Assembly: GCF_964204645.1 (NCBI RefSeq)
Contig: NC_134026.1
Coordinates: 9,125,450-9,189,449 of the forward strand
DNA: 64,000 nt
DNA from: Tubulanus polymorphus
Taxonomy: Eukaryota > Nemertea > Palaeonemertea > Tubulaniformes > Tubulanidae
Reading direction: 5' to 3'
The translations under genes and the position numbers were made by a program. Each line of letters opens with the position of its first letter. The first letter of the stretch is position 1. Below, piece after piece: positions 11,690 through 22,600 of the stretch. Under the pieces are notes generated by a model. It searched no databases, was not told where the DNA came from, and saw only the letters and a list, made by a program, of their open reading frames with translations.

Positions 11690-13216
11690 ATGAAGTTGAT
11701 GTTTAGTATGATGACTCTGTTGTTTGTAGCCCTGCAGCTCAGTACGGCAGCCGCAAACGCAGGTTAATTCATATCATTCAATATCAACGAGATTTCAGTT
11801 TTCATATATAGTTTCTATGAACTAACAAAATGCATTATTTATATTGATTTCAGGCTGGGAGTTGGTATTTCTTGCTGATAATGGAACTGGGGATAATGTC
11901 TATACTAAATGGGTAGACCCGCCGAGCAACCCGCCGCATGCAGATACATCATGTACATGCGCCTGGAGGCAAAGTGTACAGTGTACTAATTGCACATGGA
12001 AATGTAATAAAGTTGACGCTTGGTCAAACGTGAAAGAGGTGATAGGCCTACCGAAAAACTCATTGTTCGTTCATTTTCAAATTGTCTATTTTTTGCCCTG
12101 TATATATCATGTTTTTATTGAAATGTGGTTTCAGGTGAAAGTAGTTTATTATACGAATTGTAAAGAGGTTGCATTTATCACATTTAATGCTGCAAATACT
12201 AATAAAACGAACTGGTTCAACGTCACCAGGGTTACAAGCAGTTCCTGGACTTCCCTCAATTCGACTTCTTCCGTTTACCCGCAATTTGGTATAGCAGGAG
12301 AGTAAGTTATAGGGAATTACTCCTAACCCCAAACCAATGGATAACCCAGCTCCAACCCTAAACCCCGCTAGAATTAAAACCAGTTCACAATTAACTAGAT
12401 TCGATTCGTAATATTTGCTTCTGTTAACAGTCAATTTTATAGAGATCCCATATCTATAAAAAAAAATTGTACATAAATGAAATGCGGGACTAATGTCTAT
12501 TTCAACCTGACTTGAGAGCATTCCTGGTGGCCTAGCTCAGTCAGTTTTGGTAGTACATACCTGAAAAAAAGTCTTCACCAAGAACCTTAGTGTTTGATGT
12601 ACCACAGAGCCTTAGTGTCTGTGGTACATCAGACACTAAGGTTCTTGGTTACACAGGATCGTAGAGCAACGAAGATACACTGTGGAGACAGCCACACTGC
12701 CAGGACTGGGTGAAATTAGGACCAGAAAGCACTGGCAGCTGACCTAAAATATCGTATCAAGTCAGGTTGAAATAGACATTATTAGTAGATGGACCAGCAA
12801 GAGCAATACTAGCAGGGACTAGAGCTGGAAAACGGGATTAGCGTGTCGACTTACTCCTGAACTTTATATCTACAGCGTTGACAAAACAAGAAGATTCTTC
12901 GCACTTCAATCTTACCAAGTTTGTGGCCATGATAAAATATGGATGGGTGTGATTGATCCCGGTAACATAGGCCTACACCCGTGCAATTACGATCAGAGAC
13001 AGGGTTATCCGTATTTCCTCTATAACCCGACAGGCATTTCAAGCATCGTTAGTAAGTAAAATACACACTTTCTAAACAAAATTAATCATATTACAATCTA
13101 TTCTAATCATATTATAATTTGTTCTAATCATATTATAATTTATTCTAATCATATTATAATTTTCAGATGATGAAAAACTGTTGGTCGCCGATACATTTAC
13201 GATTTATATCAGATAA
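11690..13216 (+). CDS. Secreted protein of unknown function, five exons, ~216 aa
   Basis: Exons 11690-11762, 11854-12038, 12135-12301, 12876-13051 and 13167-13216 join in phase with GT-AG sites (651 nt including the stop); AATAAA follows at 13253. The start is chosen because it opens a signal peptide (MKLMFSMMTLLFVALQLST, then AAANAG at the likely cleavage site). The mature part begins WELVFLADNGTG and has about ten cysteines, several in a cluster (CTCAWRQSVQCTNCTWKC). It has several N-glycosylation sequons (NGT, NCT, NKT, NVT, NST) and the segments VAFITFN, SSWTSL and RRFFALQSYQVCG. I recall similar uncharacterised secreted proteins in cnidarians and molluscs (VAYLVFNG, SSWTDL and RRFFINK patterns), but no function. 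A cag at 11664-11666 before the ATG suggests a possible 5'UTR intron reaching into the minisatellite. Confidence 0.85.
12491..12781. mobile_element. TA-flanked inverted-repeat element with an inner hairpin and a tRNA-like half
   Basis: It lies in intron 3 of the secreted-protein gene. The ends at 12491-12515 and 12757-12781 are perfect 25-bp inverted complements beginning TAATGTCTATTTC, so TA can be read as the target duplication, as for Tc1/mariner-type MITEs. Inside, ggtggcctagctcagtcag (from about 12528) resembles the 5' half of a tRNA, including an A box. The stretch 12579-12640 is a ~30-bp-arm palindrome (ccaagaaccttagtg / cactaaggttcttgg). Confidence 0.85.
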
Positions 13217-13945
13217 AAAAAGAAAAGGAAAGGAAATTTTTTCCTGATGACGAATAAAAAGTTGATCATCCTTAATTTGTTTAGCGTAATATTCTGTATC
13301 TCACGCTTAAATTGAGTTTATCCGCTAGATGGCGCCACTTGAGTCGATTAGCCATTATCCAGACCTCGTTGATTAGTCTCTTGTGTTTCATTGAGTTGTT
13401 CAAATTGTGTCATCGAAATAATTTAACAATTGGTAATTATGAATGTATGGCCCGCGTGTGATTGAAACCCGGTTTCCATGGCAACAGAGCTCACCAACCC
13501 ATAGAACTGACCCCACGAGGGAGAAATTTGTTTACAGATTTGTGACGAAATGAAGATAATATATTCTGCATGTCTTAGCAGGCACTAGATATGATACATG
13601 TAACAACTTATTTTCAAAATATGATAGAAATCATAAGAATTTGACTAGAACCATGGGTAACCCTTATGTTTAAGTAAATATTTATCTTCTATAGATTTTC
13701 TTAAAAGTAAACAATGGTTTTTCTACTGAAAGAAGAATTTCTTGATTATCTCAAAACGTTTTGAAATGAGAGCCGGTCAAAAGATTTATCAATCCACATT
13801 TAGACATTGTCCATATATAAGAACCGTTGCTATGGCAACGAAGACAACAATTGCAAAGCTGGCACCAAAACTTTTCTGACTCCATAGAAACTAAAACACC
13901 AGCTCTAACAACAAGTGCGCCCTCGAACATAAAGAGACTGGACTA
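13217..13945. other. Intergenic stretch, nothing recognised
   Basis: After the polyadenylation signal there is no exon-like sequence or clear repeat. The three near-identical 'taatcatattataatt' units at about 13085-13160 sit just inside the last intron of the preceding gene. Confidence 0.5.
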
Positions 13946-13949
13946 GAAA

Positions 13950-14664
13950 CTGTTACATTATTGTTGTACGTTTTGATTTTGTAGTTTTCTGATCAGAAAA
14001 GAAAAATGCTAATTGGTCAGGTAATTCATGGTAACAACCGAAAACCTGATCGGGGAAATGTATTGCAAATGTTGGCATAAGATTTATAATCAATACATCC
14101 ACTGCAGTGATTATCAATGTTACAAATCTAGCGAATCTCGGTGTACATATCGAAAGAGATATGAACGGGAAGACGTTTAGGGTTTTAGCTATTATTAACC
14201 AAGAACTATTGCAGACTGCAAGCGCCATTACAAATTAATAGATCTGACAACTTATCACAGAGGAGTCATCGAGAATATACGTAGGACCGTCTCGGACGTA
14301 CAATATAGAACTAACTAGTACAGGTATCAGTGAATAATAAATACAGAACGTGAAATCGCTGAGAGACAATGTGATAAGATAGTTAGCGTATGATAAACCG
14401 CGGAATCTGCGACTTTTCATTACCAGGAAAGTAACTGTATTTCTGAAAGCCCCACAGAAATACGATAGGCAAAATGACCAGTGACACAGTACGGTAGATT
14501 CCAGACTTGTTCTTCGCCACAGACACGATGACAAGGTAACTGTTATACGTTCGACCAATCTGCATCTGAGTTGAATTTATGATTGACGCTGGTTGATGAA
14601 GGTGGAGTGCTCTAATTGTCCGAGAGTGTTCTGAATGTATCAAAAGAAGCAAAATCAAAGCCAT
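13950..14664 (-). pseudogene. GPCR pseudogene, second receptor family (TM1-TM4 plus a deleted remainder)
   Basis: Reading the minus strand from 14664, an N-terminal part with sequons runs into TM1 and then shifts frame to GAFRNTVTFLVMKSRRFRG (end of TM1 and first loop) and YANYLITLSLSDF (TM2). The frame reaches SSVISCQIY and stops at TAA (14235), then continues as MALAVCNSSWLIIAKTL (TM3-like) and LIITAVDVLIINLMPTFAIHF. Compared with 6836-7252, about 30 codons around TM5 are missing, and it ends TKSKRTTIM. One frameshift, one nonsense codon and one deletion make it a pseudogene. Confidence 0.85.
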
Positions 14665-14784
14665 GTCTTATTTATCTAGATTCACAATCCATTGTTCCCA
14701 TCAAATAAGAATAAATTCTCAGAAATCTAACACAATTTACTAAGATTTTGTGAAAATGTACGACTGTGTTAAATGTAACAATAT

Positions 14785-15682
14785 CAGGGTTTCCAGCGGT
14801 CCTTCCAAGTCCTTCTTTTGTAAAAAGTTTAAGTCCTTCCTTTTGATGAAAAATTCCTTCCAAATTTAATTTTTCATATTTTCCGCACGCAATTTTGTCG
14901 CGGATATATATGTGACTGTTGAAGTATTATATTACTCGAGCCTGTTAATTCAATTGTCAGTAAGATTGAATATACATGAAAGTGTTATGGAAAGTGTATG
15001 AAATTACCCCGAAATGTAAAGACTGATATTCCGGTGAAAGCATTGCGAAAATGTTCCCTTATATGCCCTTATACAGGGGCGGATCTATGGGTTTGATTAA
15101 GAAGGGGGAGCAGGTAAAGTTAGGGCACATTTTGATGAATAAGGGCACACCGGAGGCGTGAGGCACGTTTAATAGGTGCGAATATTTCTGAAAATATTTT
15201 CGAGTATTGTTAGGCGAAAATTTTCTAAATTTGATGCAATTTTAGAGCTTTATGGCTTTTCTGGTGGCACCTGGGAGCCTTTTTGCGAATCCTGTGTCCT
15301 AGACATGTAAGCTTATTATAGACATGTAAGCTTATTAGATAGCCAAAGATAAGAGTCGAAAAGGAAGACTGGTCTAGGCCCCCCATCCCCCCATGAAAGT
15401 CACCGGAAAACATCAACTATATTTTTGAAACACCCCACGGGTGGTTTAGTTTTATAAAAAATTTCACTTAAATAAACAAAAGATTAAAAAAAAATTTTTT
15501 TAGGGCACCTTGAAATTTTGATGGGGGAGCGCTCCCCCTGCTCTCCCCTTGAATCCGCCCCTGTGATATTACTAGAAATAACTTCTTTCCGAGTCCAAAA
15601 GTCCCTCCTTTCGGGTTTAAAATTGCCGAAAAAGTCCTCTTAGTCACTTCTTTTTACCTTAGCTTTACCACTGGAAACCCTG
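14785..15682. mobile_element. hAT-like non-autonomous element containing a nested element
   Basis: The ends cagggtttccagcggtcctt and ttaccactggaaaccctg are inverted complements. The flanks are rich in 'aagtccttc' and 'aaaagtcc' repeats typical of these non-autonomous families. I could not find a matching 8-bp target duplication (aacaatat against ttaattag). A second element sits inside at 15074-15563. Confidence 0.75.
15074..15563. mobile_element. Nested 'CAGGGGCGGATC' element
   Basis: The ends caggggcggatctatggg and gaatccgcccctg are inverted complements. The interior includes gcgctccccctgctctcccc and 'gggcacc' motifs and has no coding. It interrupts the surrounding hAT-like element. Confidence 0.75.
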
Positions 15683-15823
15683 TTAATTAGATAGATTCAT
15701 TGTAGAAAAATTCGTTGATAATGGTACTATCATACATGTAGTAAATTTTTACGAACATGTAGGGAAATGTTTGCGTAAGTTCAATTCGTTTTAAGCAGGA
15801 TCATGATGATATGATTCCTTCAT

Positions 15824-16207
15824 GGGTGGATCCAGAAAATTGAACCGAGGGGCCGGGTCAAGCGCGGTGGTTTTCCAAATAATAATAATGTTTTTTTCAT
15901 ATTTCAATCAATAATGTAATCATCCTGAGAAAAGAATTTCATTCATAAAACTTTGTGCATTACCTACAGTAATTTCTGGCAGACGCTGTAAGAGCGGGAC
16001 CTGGAAATATGTTCGTTATAACCGCTAGTTCGTTACATCCAGTATGAAATCAATCAAATCTTCTTACTCGGGACAAAATTCTATATTTGTTACATCCGAA
16101 GAATCGTTGTATCCGATGAGTTCGTTGTATCGAGATTCTACTGTATCGCTATCAGAAAATGTCCGAACATAGAACATGGAGGTCGAGACCCTTTAAAATC
16201 CACCCCT
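15824..16207. repeat. Degenerate 'ggtggatccag' repeat
   Basis: Begins tgggtggatccagaaaattg and ends ccctttaaaatccacccc, roughly inverted. The stretches cattacctacagtaatttct (about 15958) and atcgctatcagaaaat (about 16146) recur at 60350-60450. The middle has 'gttcgttataaccg' and 'ttcgttgtatcc' motifs. Confidence 0.6.
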
Positions 16208-16608
16208 ACAAGACTGTGATCAGTGGTTTACTGGGGTTGGACCTCAGACGAGGAAGAACTTTGCAGTGTCGATCTAAGCTAGCTAGGTCTAAGAAGACTC
16301 AAAACAAGTGTATACTATACTGGTATTTAAAAAAGTGAATTCGAACCAAACAAAAAATTAATTCTTTCACCTGTATCTGTGTGGTTTTGGCGTTTTGTAG
16401 AACAATTATTATAGAAATTCGTTGAGCACATTATTTGCAATTTACAAAATATTGCGTCACTGAGTTCAATTATGGATTTGGTGCAGATGATGTCTTCAAC
16501 GAATATTTTTCCGAATAGGCCGCCCGTCCCAGCCCAGAAACACTGGAATGCCATAGGCAAGCGAGGATGGTTGGTTTCCACATCAGATGGCACCACGTTA
16601 CAGTGATT

Positions 16609-16651
16609 ATGGCGGCTTCATTTCGGGGGAGGTGCGGAGGATACGGACGAA
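16609..16651 (+). CDS. RICTOR: RICTOR exon 1, chosen start
   Basis: The frame MAASFRGRCGGYGR resembles the basic Gly/Arg-rich N terminus of RICTOR proteins (human begins MAAIGRGRS). It ends with one base before gtaata. Joined to exon 2 (17571-17618) it continues RRISVEDYVPIDLDK, then PKENLREILQN in exon 3, matching the human order of an acidic 'E..VPLDL' followed by 'NLREILQN'. The donor gtaata is weak. Confidence 0.8.
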
Positions 16652-19600
16652 GTAATAATTTTGTGTATTTAGCCTTCATGCAGCTCACACACTGTTTTCT
16701 CTCGTCGATTATGACCTGTTTATCTATTTTGAAAATGATTCCGTTAAAAAATTTCAGTGATAACGCCGCGTTTTTGTTTTTTAACGTATCAATATTAGAA
16801 TGAAAACAAATGCAAATCGACTTTATTGTCAATCAGCTGACTGTCAGATTTGATATGCGCCGTTGTAACAAGGCCGCTCAGGAAGCAAAATATGAGCATC
16901 TTGCTAATTTTTTTTTTGAAAAATTTATTAATCTGGCCAGAGAGTGACAGACAGAAGAAAATTGTGGTTATTATAAAGTTAAACCCCTTAAATTTATTAA
17001 AAGTTTGAGATTTTTTCTGGTTTTCATTTTCACAGGGTTCCGATCAAATTGCTTTGGATAAGTCCAAAACCTTTTACAGGGTCATCTACGACTCCTTGAT
17101 TCCTTGAAAACTCCTTCTGAGCCAAAAATGTTTTCGAGGTCCTTGAATATCCTTGAAATTGAGCAAAATGGCCAAAAGTTCTTGAAAACTCCAAAATTTT
17201 GAGAAATTGTAAATCAGAAAATTTGTAGGCTTTGGGCTTAGTTATTATATACACAAATTCCACCGAATTGAATGGTTTACTGAGATAAACAGTACCGATT
17301 TAGGTGCAGTCTACGGTAATTGGGTTATGAAAGTGATGCAAACATTCCTCAAAATTTATTAATTTTCTCCTTGAAAAGTCCTGTTGAATTCTGGAATGAC
17401 TGATTTATAGGAACCCTGTATAAGGGGTTACAACTTAAAGAAGCAATATCGATAAAATCAAATTGTTCTGAGTTTCCGAAATGGTGCCTCTACACATTAT
17501 GTGCCTTTCTTCCTTTCTGGTATTCCTGGATCCACTCCCGTGTAATGAATGTTCAAATTTCATTTTTCAGGCCGCCGCATCAGTGTTGAAGACTATGTTC
17601 CTATTGACCTTGATAAAGGTAATTCCCTCATCATTGTAGTGTAGTCTATTAGTTAATTCATAAGGAATGTATTTCTGCGATAAGTTGTAAGGACAGACCT
17701 CAGTAAGGTTTTGAATAATCTGGAACCTATTCCATGGGCGTCCCCAGGATTTTTGGGGGGAGTTCGTTTTTAGGAATTGAAGGGGGTCTGAGGAAAATTT
17801 TGAAAATTTTGTGCAAGCAGGCGCGTTCTGGTGCAATCTGAGGCCGATAGGTAGACTAGTTCCTGTTTACTTTGCATGTAACGATTTTATTCTGCTAAAT
17901 TAAGCAAATGCAGACTGTGTGCCGACGTTCATTGACATTTGAAATTTCAAAAAAAGGGGGTTCGTTCGAACTACCGAATCTCCCCTAGAGACGCCCATGT
18001 ATTCCTAGTCCAATTGAACGTGACTAGACCTCGAAGAAGACTGGTAATCGTTGATATCAGTAGCGTACTAATTAAGCCTAGTATGAAGGGGATAATTCAG
18101 CCCACATCCAAGGCATGCTTGCCCCCCTGAATGCTTCTTGTTGTTTACACCTGCATACTTGTAATTGTTGTTGATTTTATTGTATGTTTTGCTTATACTT
18201 ATATCTTTATCAATTTTCTTTTGCATTTCAGTCAAGTAAACATAAAAATTATTCAACCAAAATATCGCAGAATAATTAATCTCGAATAAATGAATTAATA
18301 AGTAGACTAGCCTAAAGTTTTATAACTTTCATGTCCAAAATGGCATCATGTTTTGAACATCCAAATTTGCCAAAACCGTATGGTTGACTTGTTTCTTAAC
18401 TTTAACGATAGATGGTGAATTTATCGCACAACACCAGTCAGTTAGTTTAATGCCCTTTACTACTAAAACGAACTATAATCAGTCATTCTATGCAGTGTGT
18501 TAGTGATGTCATCTATTGAAATGGGGGCTGAACACGCATAAATGGGCATGTTTTCTGCAAAATACCCCCTCTGTACTGGTGATTGCCACAGATTTTATCA
18601 CTTTTAGAAGAAATGCTGCTTATTTTACATTGAAAAAGCATGACCAGATGAACAAAATAAAACAATGAAGACGAAGATATCTCTTTTAGTTTTTGTTTTA
18701 TGTAGCTCTGAAAAACACGGAAATACTGGCAAAGCGCAGCATTTCCTGAAAAATAGGCCTGGCTGGCAAAGAGTTGATGCCATTCTGATTCCAGTTGCGC
18801 ATTCATGGCTTAGATTTAAGTCCATCTTCATTCTATAGTTAACATAATAACGAAAGACCAGTCTTAAGGTTAAAGAACTCTTTTGGATTCGATTCACGAA
18901 TGTGCAACTCAGCCTTGACGATATGTCCAGTATTATCGAAAAGTAATGATTCCATTTCAGATCCGAAGGAAAACCTACGCGAGATTCTGCAGAATGCCAT
19001 TAAATCAAAAGCGTTGATTAGTTCAAATCGTAAACTCGGATACTTGAACAACATTTCACGATTATGTAGTAGCGTCGATAATAAGGCGGTTGATTGGGGC
19101 ATCTCAGATGAAGAAATCCTCATTTGGTAAGCGTCTGGGTAATAGCCTTCATTCTAATGAAAAGCCTCCTTCGTGGAGATTCGAACCTGGCACAAACCCC
19201 TTGCCTGATTAGCTCTGTGTACATTAGTTAGCTCTAGAATTGAGGGGCGTTGATCAGATTGCCCGATTGTATAATCGCTAGGAAAATTCATGAATAGCTG
19301 AGATAGAATAACTGGGACAAAACTGAAACGATTTATGATGGGCTTAATATGACATCTTGCCTCTGCAAATAGCTGCGAGCTGGTGTTGTACATGGCGGGT
19401 TTCATGCTGTGTTGCCATCAGGTTCGAATCTCTGCCGAGGGAGGATGAATGAAAAGCTCATTTAGGGTAATAAGTATGTGCTCATGCATTACAATTGTGC
19501 AGTGCCAAATTTTTGACCTTGTCTTGTCAGGTCAAGGTGATCTTTGTTATATTCATCAAGGTCAGGAACCTTCTTAATCTTGTGCAATCCTAGATTGCTG

Positions 19601-22600
19601 GGAGACTGGCCACCCAACACAGTCTATATCCCTCACTGTGTATCACTCACTACACCAAGTGTAATGATCGCAAGACTCAATCCGTTACTTTTAAGATCCT
19701 GAAAAAATATTTTTATGGTCGGAGACCATATAGGCATCATATCTTGTACTGGCATGGATATAGTCCCATAACGCTGTATCATATAGAACTGATAATCCAA
19801 TAGAAAAATCATCATCATGCGTCATTTGCCTGTATCAGTGATTCTAGCTATGACCATCATAGCCTGTTTTATTTAGGTTCTCAAATTTCTGATGAAACTA
19901 TGGAAAGTTTTGAGGCGCATGAAGGGCCTACCTGTCAGCGAATGATTTCTGTTGGCTATGAATTGTTATCCCCATCACTATCCTTGCAAGTGCTCGCGCA
20001 CTGATTTATTCTAAACTTGTTTCAAAAAACTATGCAGTTAGTGGTTTACACTGACTGGGAGAGGGTTATTATCGTCACTGCAGCATTCGAAATAATAACT
20101 AGCGTGGATTTTATTTCTTGTGAGTGAGGGATTCTCATAGTGAAAGTTACCACTGATGCCTGCATCATATCATCATATCATCACTCAAACTGCGCCACTC
20201 GATGAATCTGTGCTCTCGGGCAATCCCTCGAGTTATAGTTAGTATATGGTTTGAGAGACACTGGTGCTGTATACGCGGCGAAGTGAGTAGCGTCCCGGTT
20301 CATGTAGTAACACTGACTCACAGATTCTGACTGACAAAATTGAAACAAATTCCTGTAGTGCGTAGTTGAACAAAATATTTAATGAGAAACTTAAATTTGT
20401 TTTCACTGACAAAAAACTGACCACTCCTCATCCATTACCAGTCAACCTGTCTTCTACCATATGGACCTTATGGTCCTCTTGTTTCAGACCATACGTGACC
20501 TAAAACAGTACTTGCTATTACACCCCTTAAACCGGTAGGAATCGAGTAGAAATGCTTCTTTACTAAGCTTAGTGACTGTATAGTATCGCTGCCTGTATAG
20601 ACAGAATTACACTATGGAAAGTACAAATTTATTACGATTGACGGGTAAAAGCTTTAACAACAGTAACTAAACAAAAAACTAGACAGTTGAATGCACATTT
20701 TAATCCAGATTTTCATCTCATATGGACATGTCTTACTGTTCACCTGTTCTACTCAAATATATGAAAAATATGATCCAGATTAACTGAGTGTTGCTGCGCA
20801 GGTCATAGATTACCATGCTATTTTTTTCTCATTTCTTCCATGACAGTCTTAGAGTTTGTCTCGTCAGTTCGTCGAAAGAAATACGCGCTGCGACGTTGCG
20901 TGCAATCGGTCACCTGCTCGAGAACGATGAAATACTCGCGGCCGTACTGAAATTACGCTTGGACTATCTAATAGCGCGTTCGTTAGACATTTACGTCGAC
21001 GACAACGACTCGGATTTGGAACGTATCCAGGCGGTGAAACTTATTCGAAAGATTATACAGATCGAGCCGCGCGTTGTTCCGCAGTCGCTTATATTTCCTT
21101 TGGTGGCGATCGCTTTCGGCGGAACCAGCAAAAAGGATCCGCTGTACAGACTTTGCTACGAAACTATATGCGAATTAGGTATGTATTTTATGACGTGAAT
21201 GAACATGCACCCTCAGTAGGGATTTGAACTTGTGGGTATCGCGATACTCCGCCACGGAATGAAACCCGGCCTGATTAACCCCAGATGTGCAGGTACATCG
21301 GAAATCAGGTTTTTTAGCGCAGGGTATTCTATTCATACCTATCCACGAATTTGCCTTGGCGATTGTACAACACGCAATCTGATCAGGTAAGGTGTGTGGC
21401 TATGCTGCGCATATACCGGTAATGTATGCTGGGGCTATTTGGGCAGGGTTTTGTGGTGTGATGGAGTTTTAACACCCTTGGGTTCGAAAAACTCCTGAGG
21501 GAGGATTGTGAACAATGACAAAGGCCCGCTGTGAACAAACTGGTATCTATAAAATGATTACTATGGTTTTCATGTATTTAATAATAATAATAAACACGAA
21601 TTTGTATAGCGCCTCTTTCCATGTACCTGTGTACAAAGTTCAGCTGCGCTGTCAAACCTGATTATTATTACCCAGCTTCTGTTACCATTCTATAGCAGTC
21701 TTACTCCCCCTGGGGAGATACAACACCGATCAGCAAATCACGATCAGGCGTCGTCAGCGATCAGGCGTCGTCAGCCGGTAGCAAGTGTGAATTGATGCCT
21801 TGCCTAAGGACACTACAGCATAGCCGGGGTTCGAACACTGGACATCTCAATTAAGAAGCCAACGCCTTAACCTTTAGGCCACGCCACTCCACAATTTACA
21901 GTAGTTCGTATCTTTTTATTGGTATCTGCTGGCTCACTGGGTTAAGATGCAAATATTCATACAATATTCATCGAGCGTTAAAGAGGACTGAGTTTATTCT
22001 CGAGGATTTTGTGTAGAATATATGTCACTGATGCCATAGATATATATGTCTTATATTCTATAAATACTTTCAAGGTAATGAATGTCATCTGACATGATAT
22101 GAAAAAACTTGGGTTTCATATTTTTGTTTTTCAGCTGTGTATAACCCGAGTTTGGCCGCTGAATGTGGTGTCATCCGAGCGATTCTACACCAGGTATTAC
22201 AGTCGCATATGTTGCCGCGAATCAACGAATCGTTGGTGATGACTTTACTTTATCTGTTGAACCATCCACGATCGAGACGATTCATCAAGACGGACGTCGA
22301 TCTCGAGGTAAAGTCAAATAGAACCTAATAAGATAAAATCCCACTATTTACAGATTAAAAGAATTTAAAAACCAGAATTTATTTATTTTATCACATCTGA
22401 CGATGATCTCTAGGGTGAGATCGAAACGTCGTGTCTTTTATATATTTTTGATTGAATAAATAAATTCTGGTTTTTAATTCTGTTATTCTTTTGATCTGTA
22501 AATAGTGGGATTTTATCTTATTATCCGTTCACCACGTTTGAGTGTGGTTATCGTTCCAAATAGAACCTAATCGCGCGGCAACAAATCCTGCTTTACTTAA

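Noticed and set aside
12060-12521. 153-codon minus frame over the secreted-protein gene
   Set aside because: Antisense shadow; the plus-strand exons have matching splice phases and a signal peptide.
15066-15571. 8-bp target duplication for the nested 'CAGGGGCGGATC' element
   Set aside because: Flanking 8-mers cccttata and tgatatta do not match.
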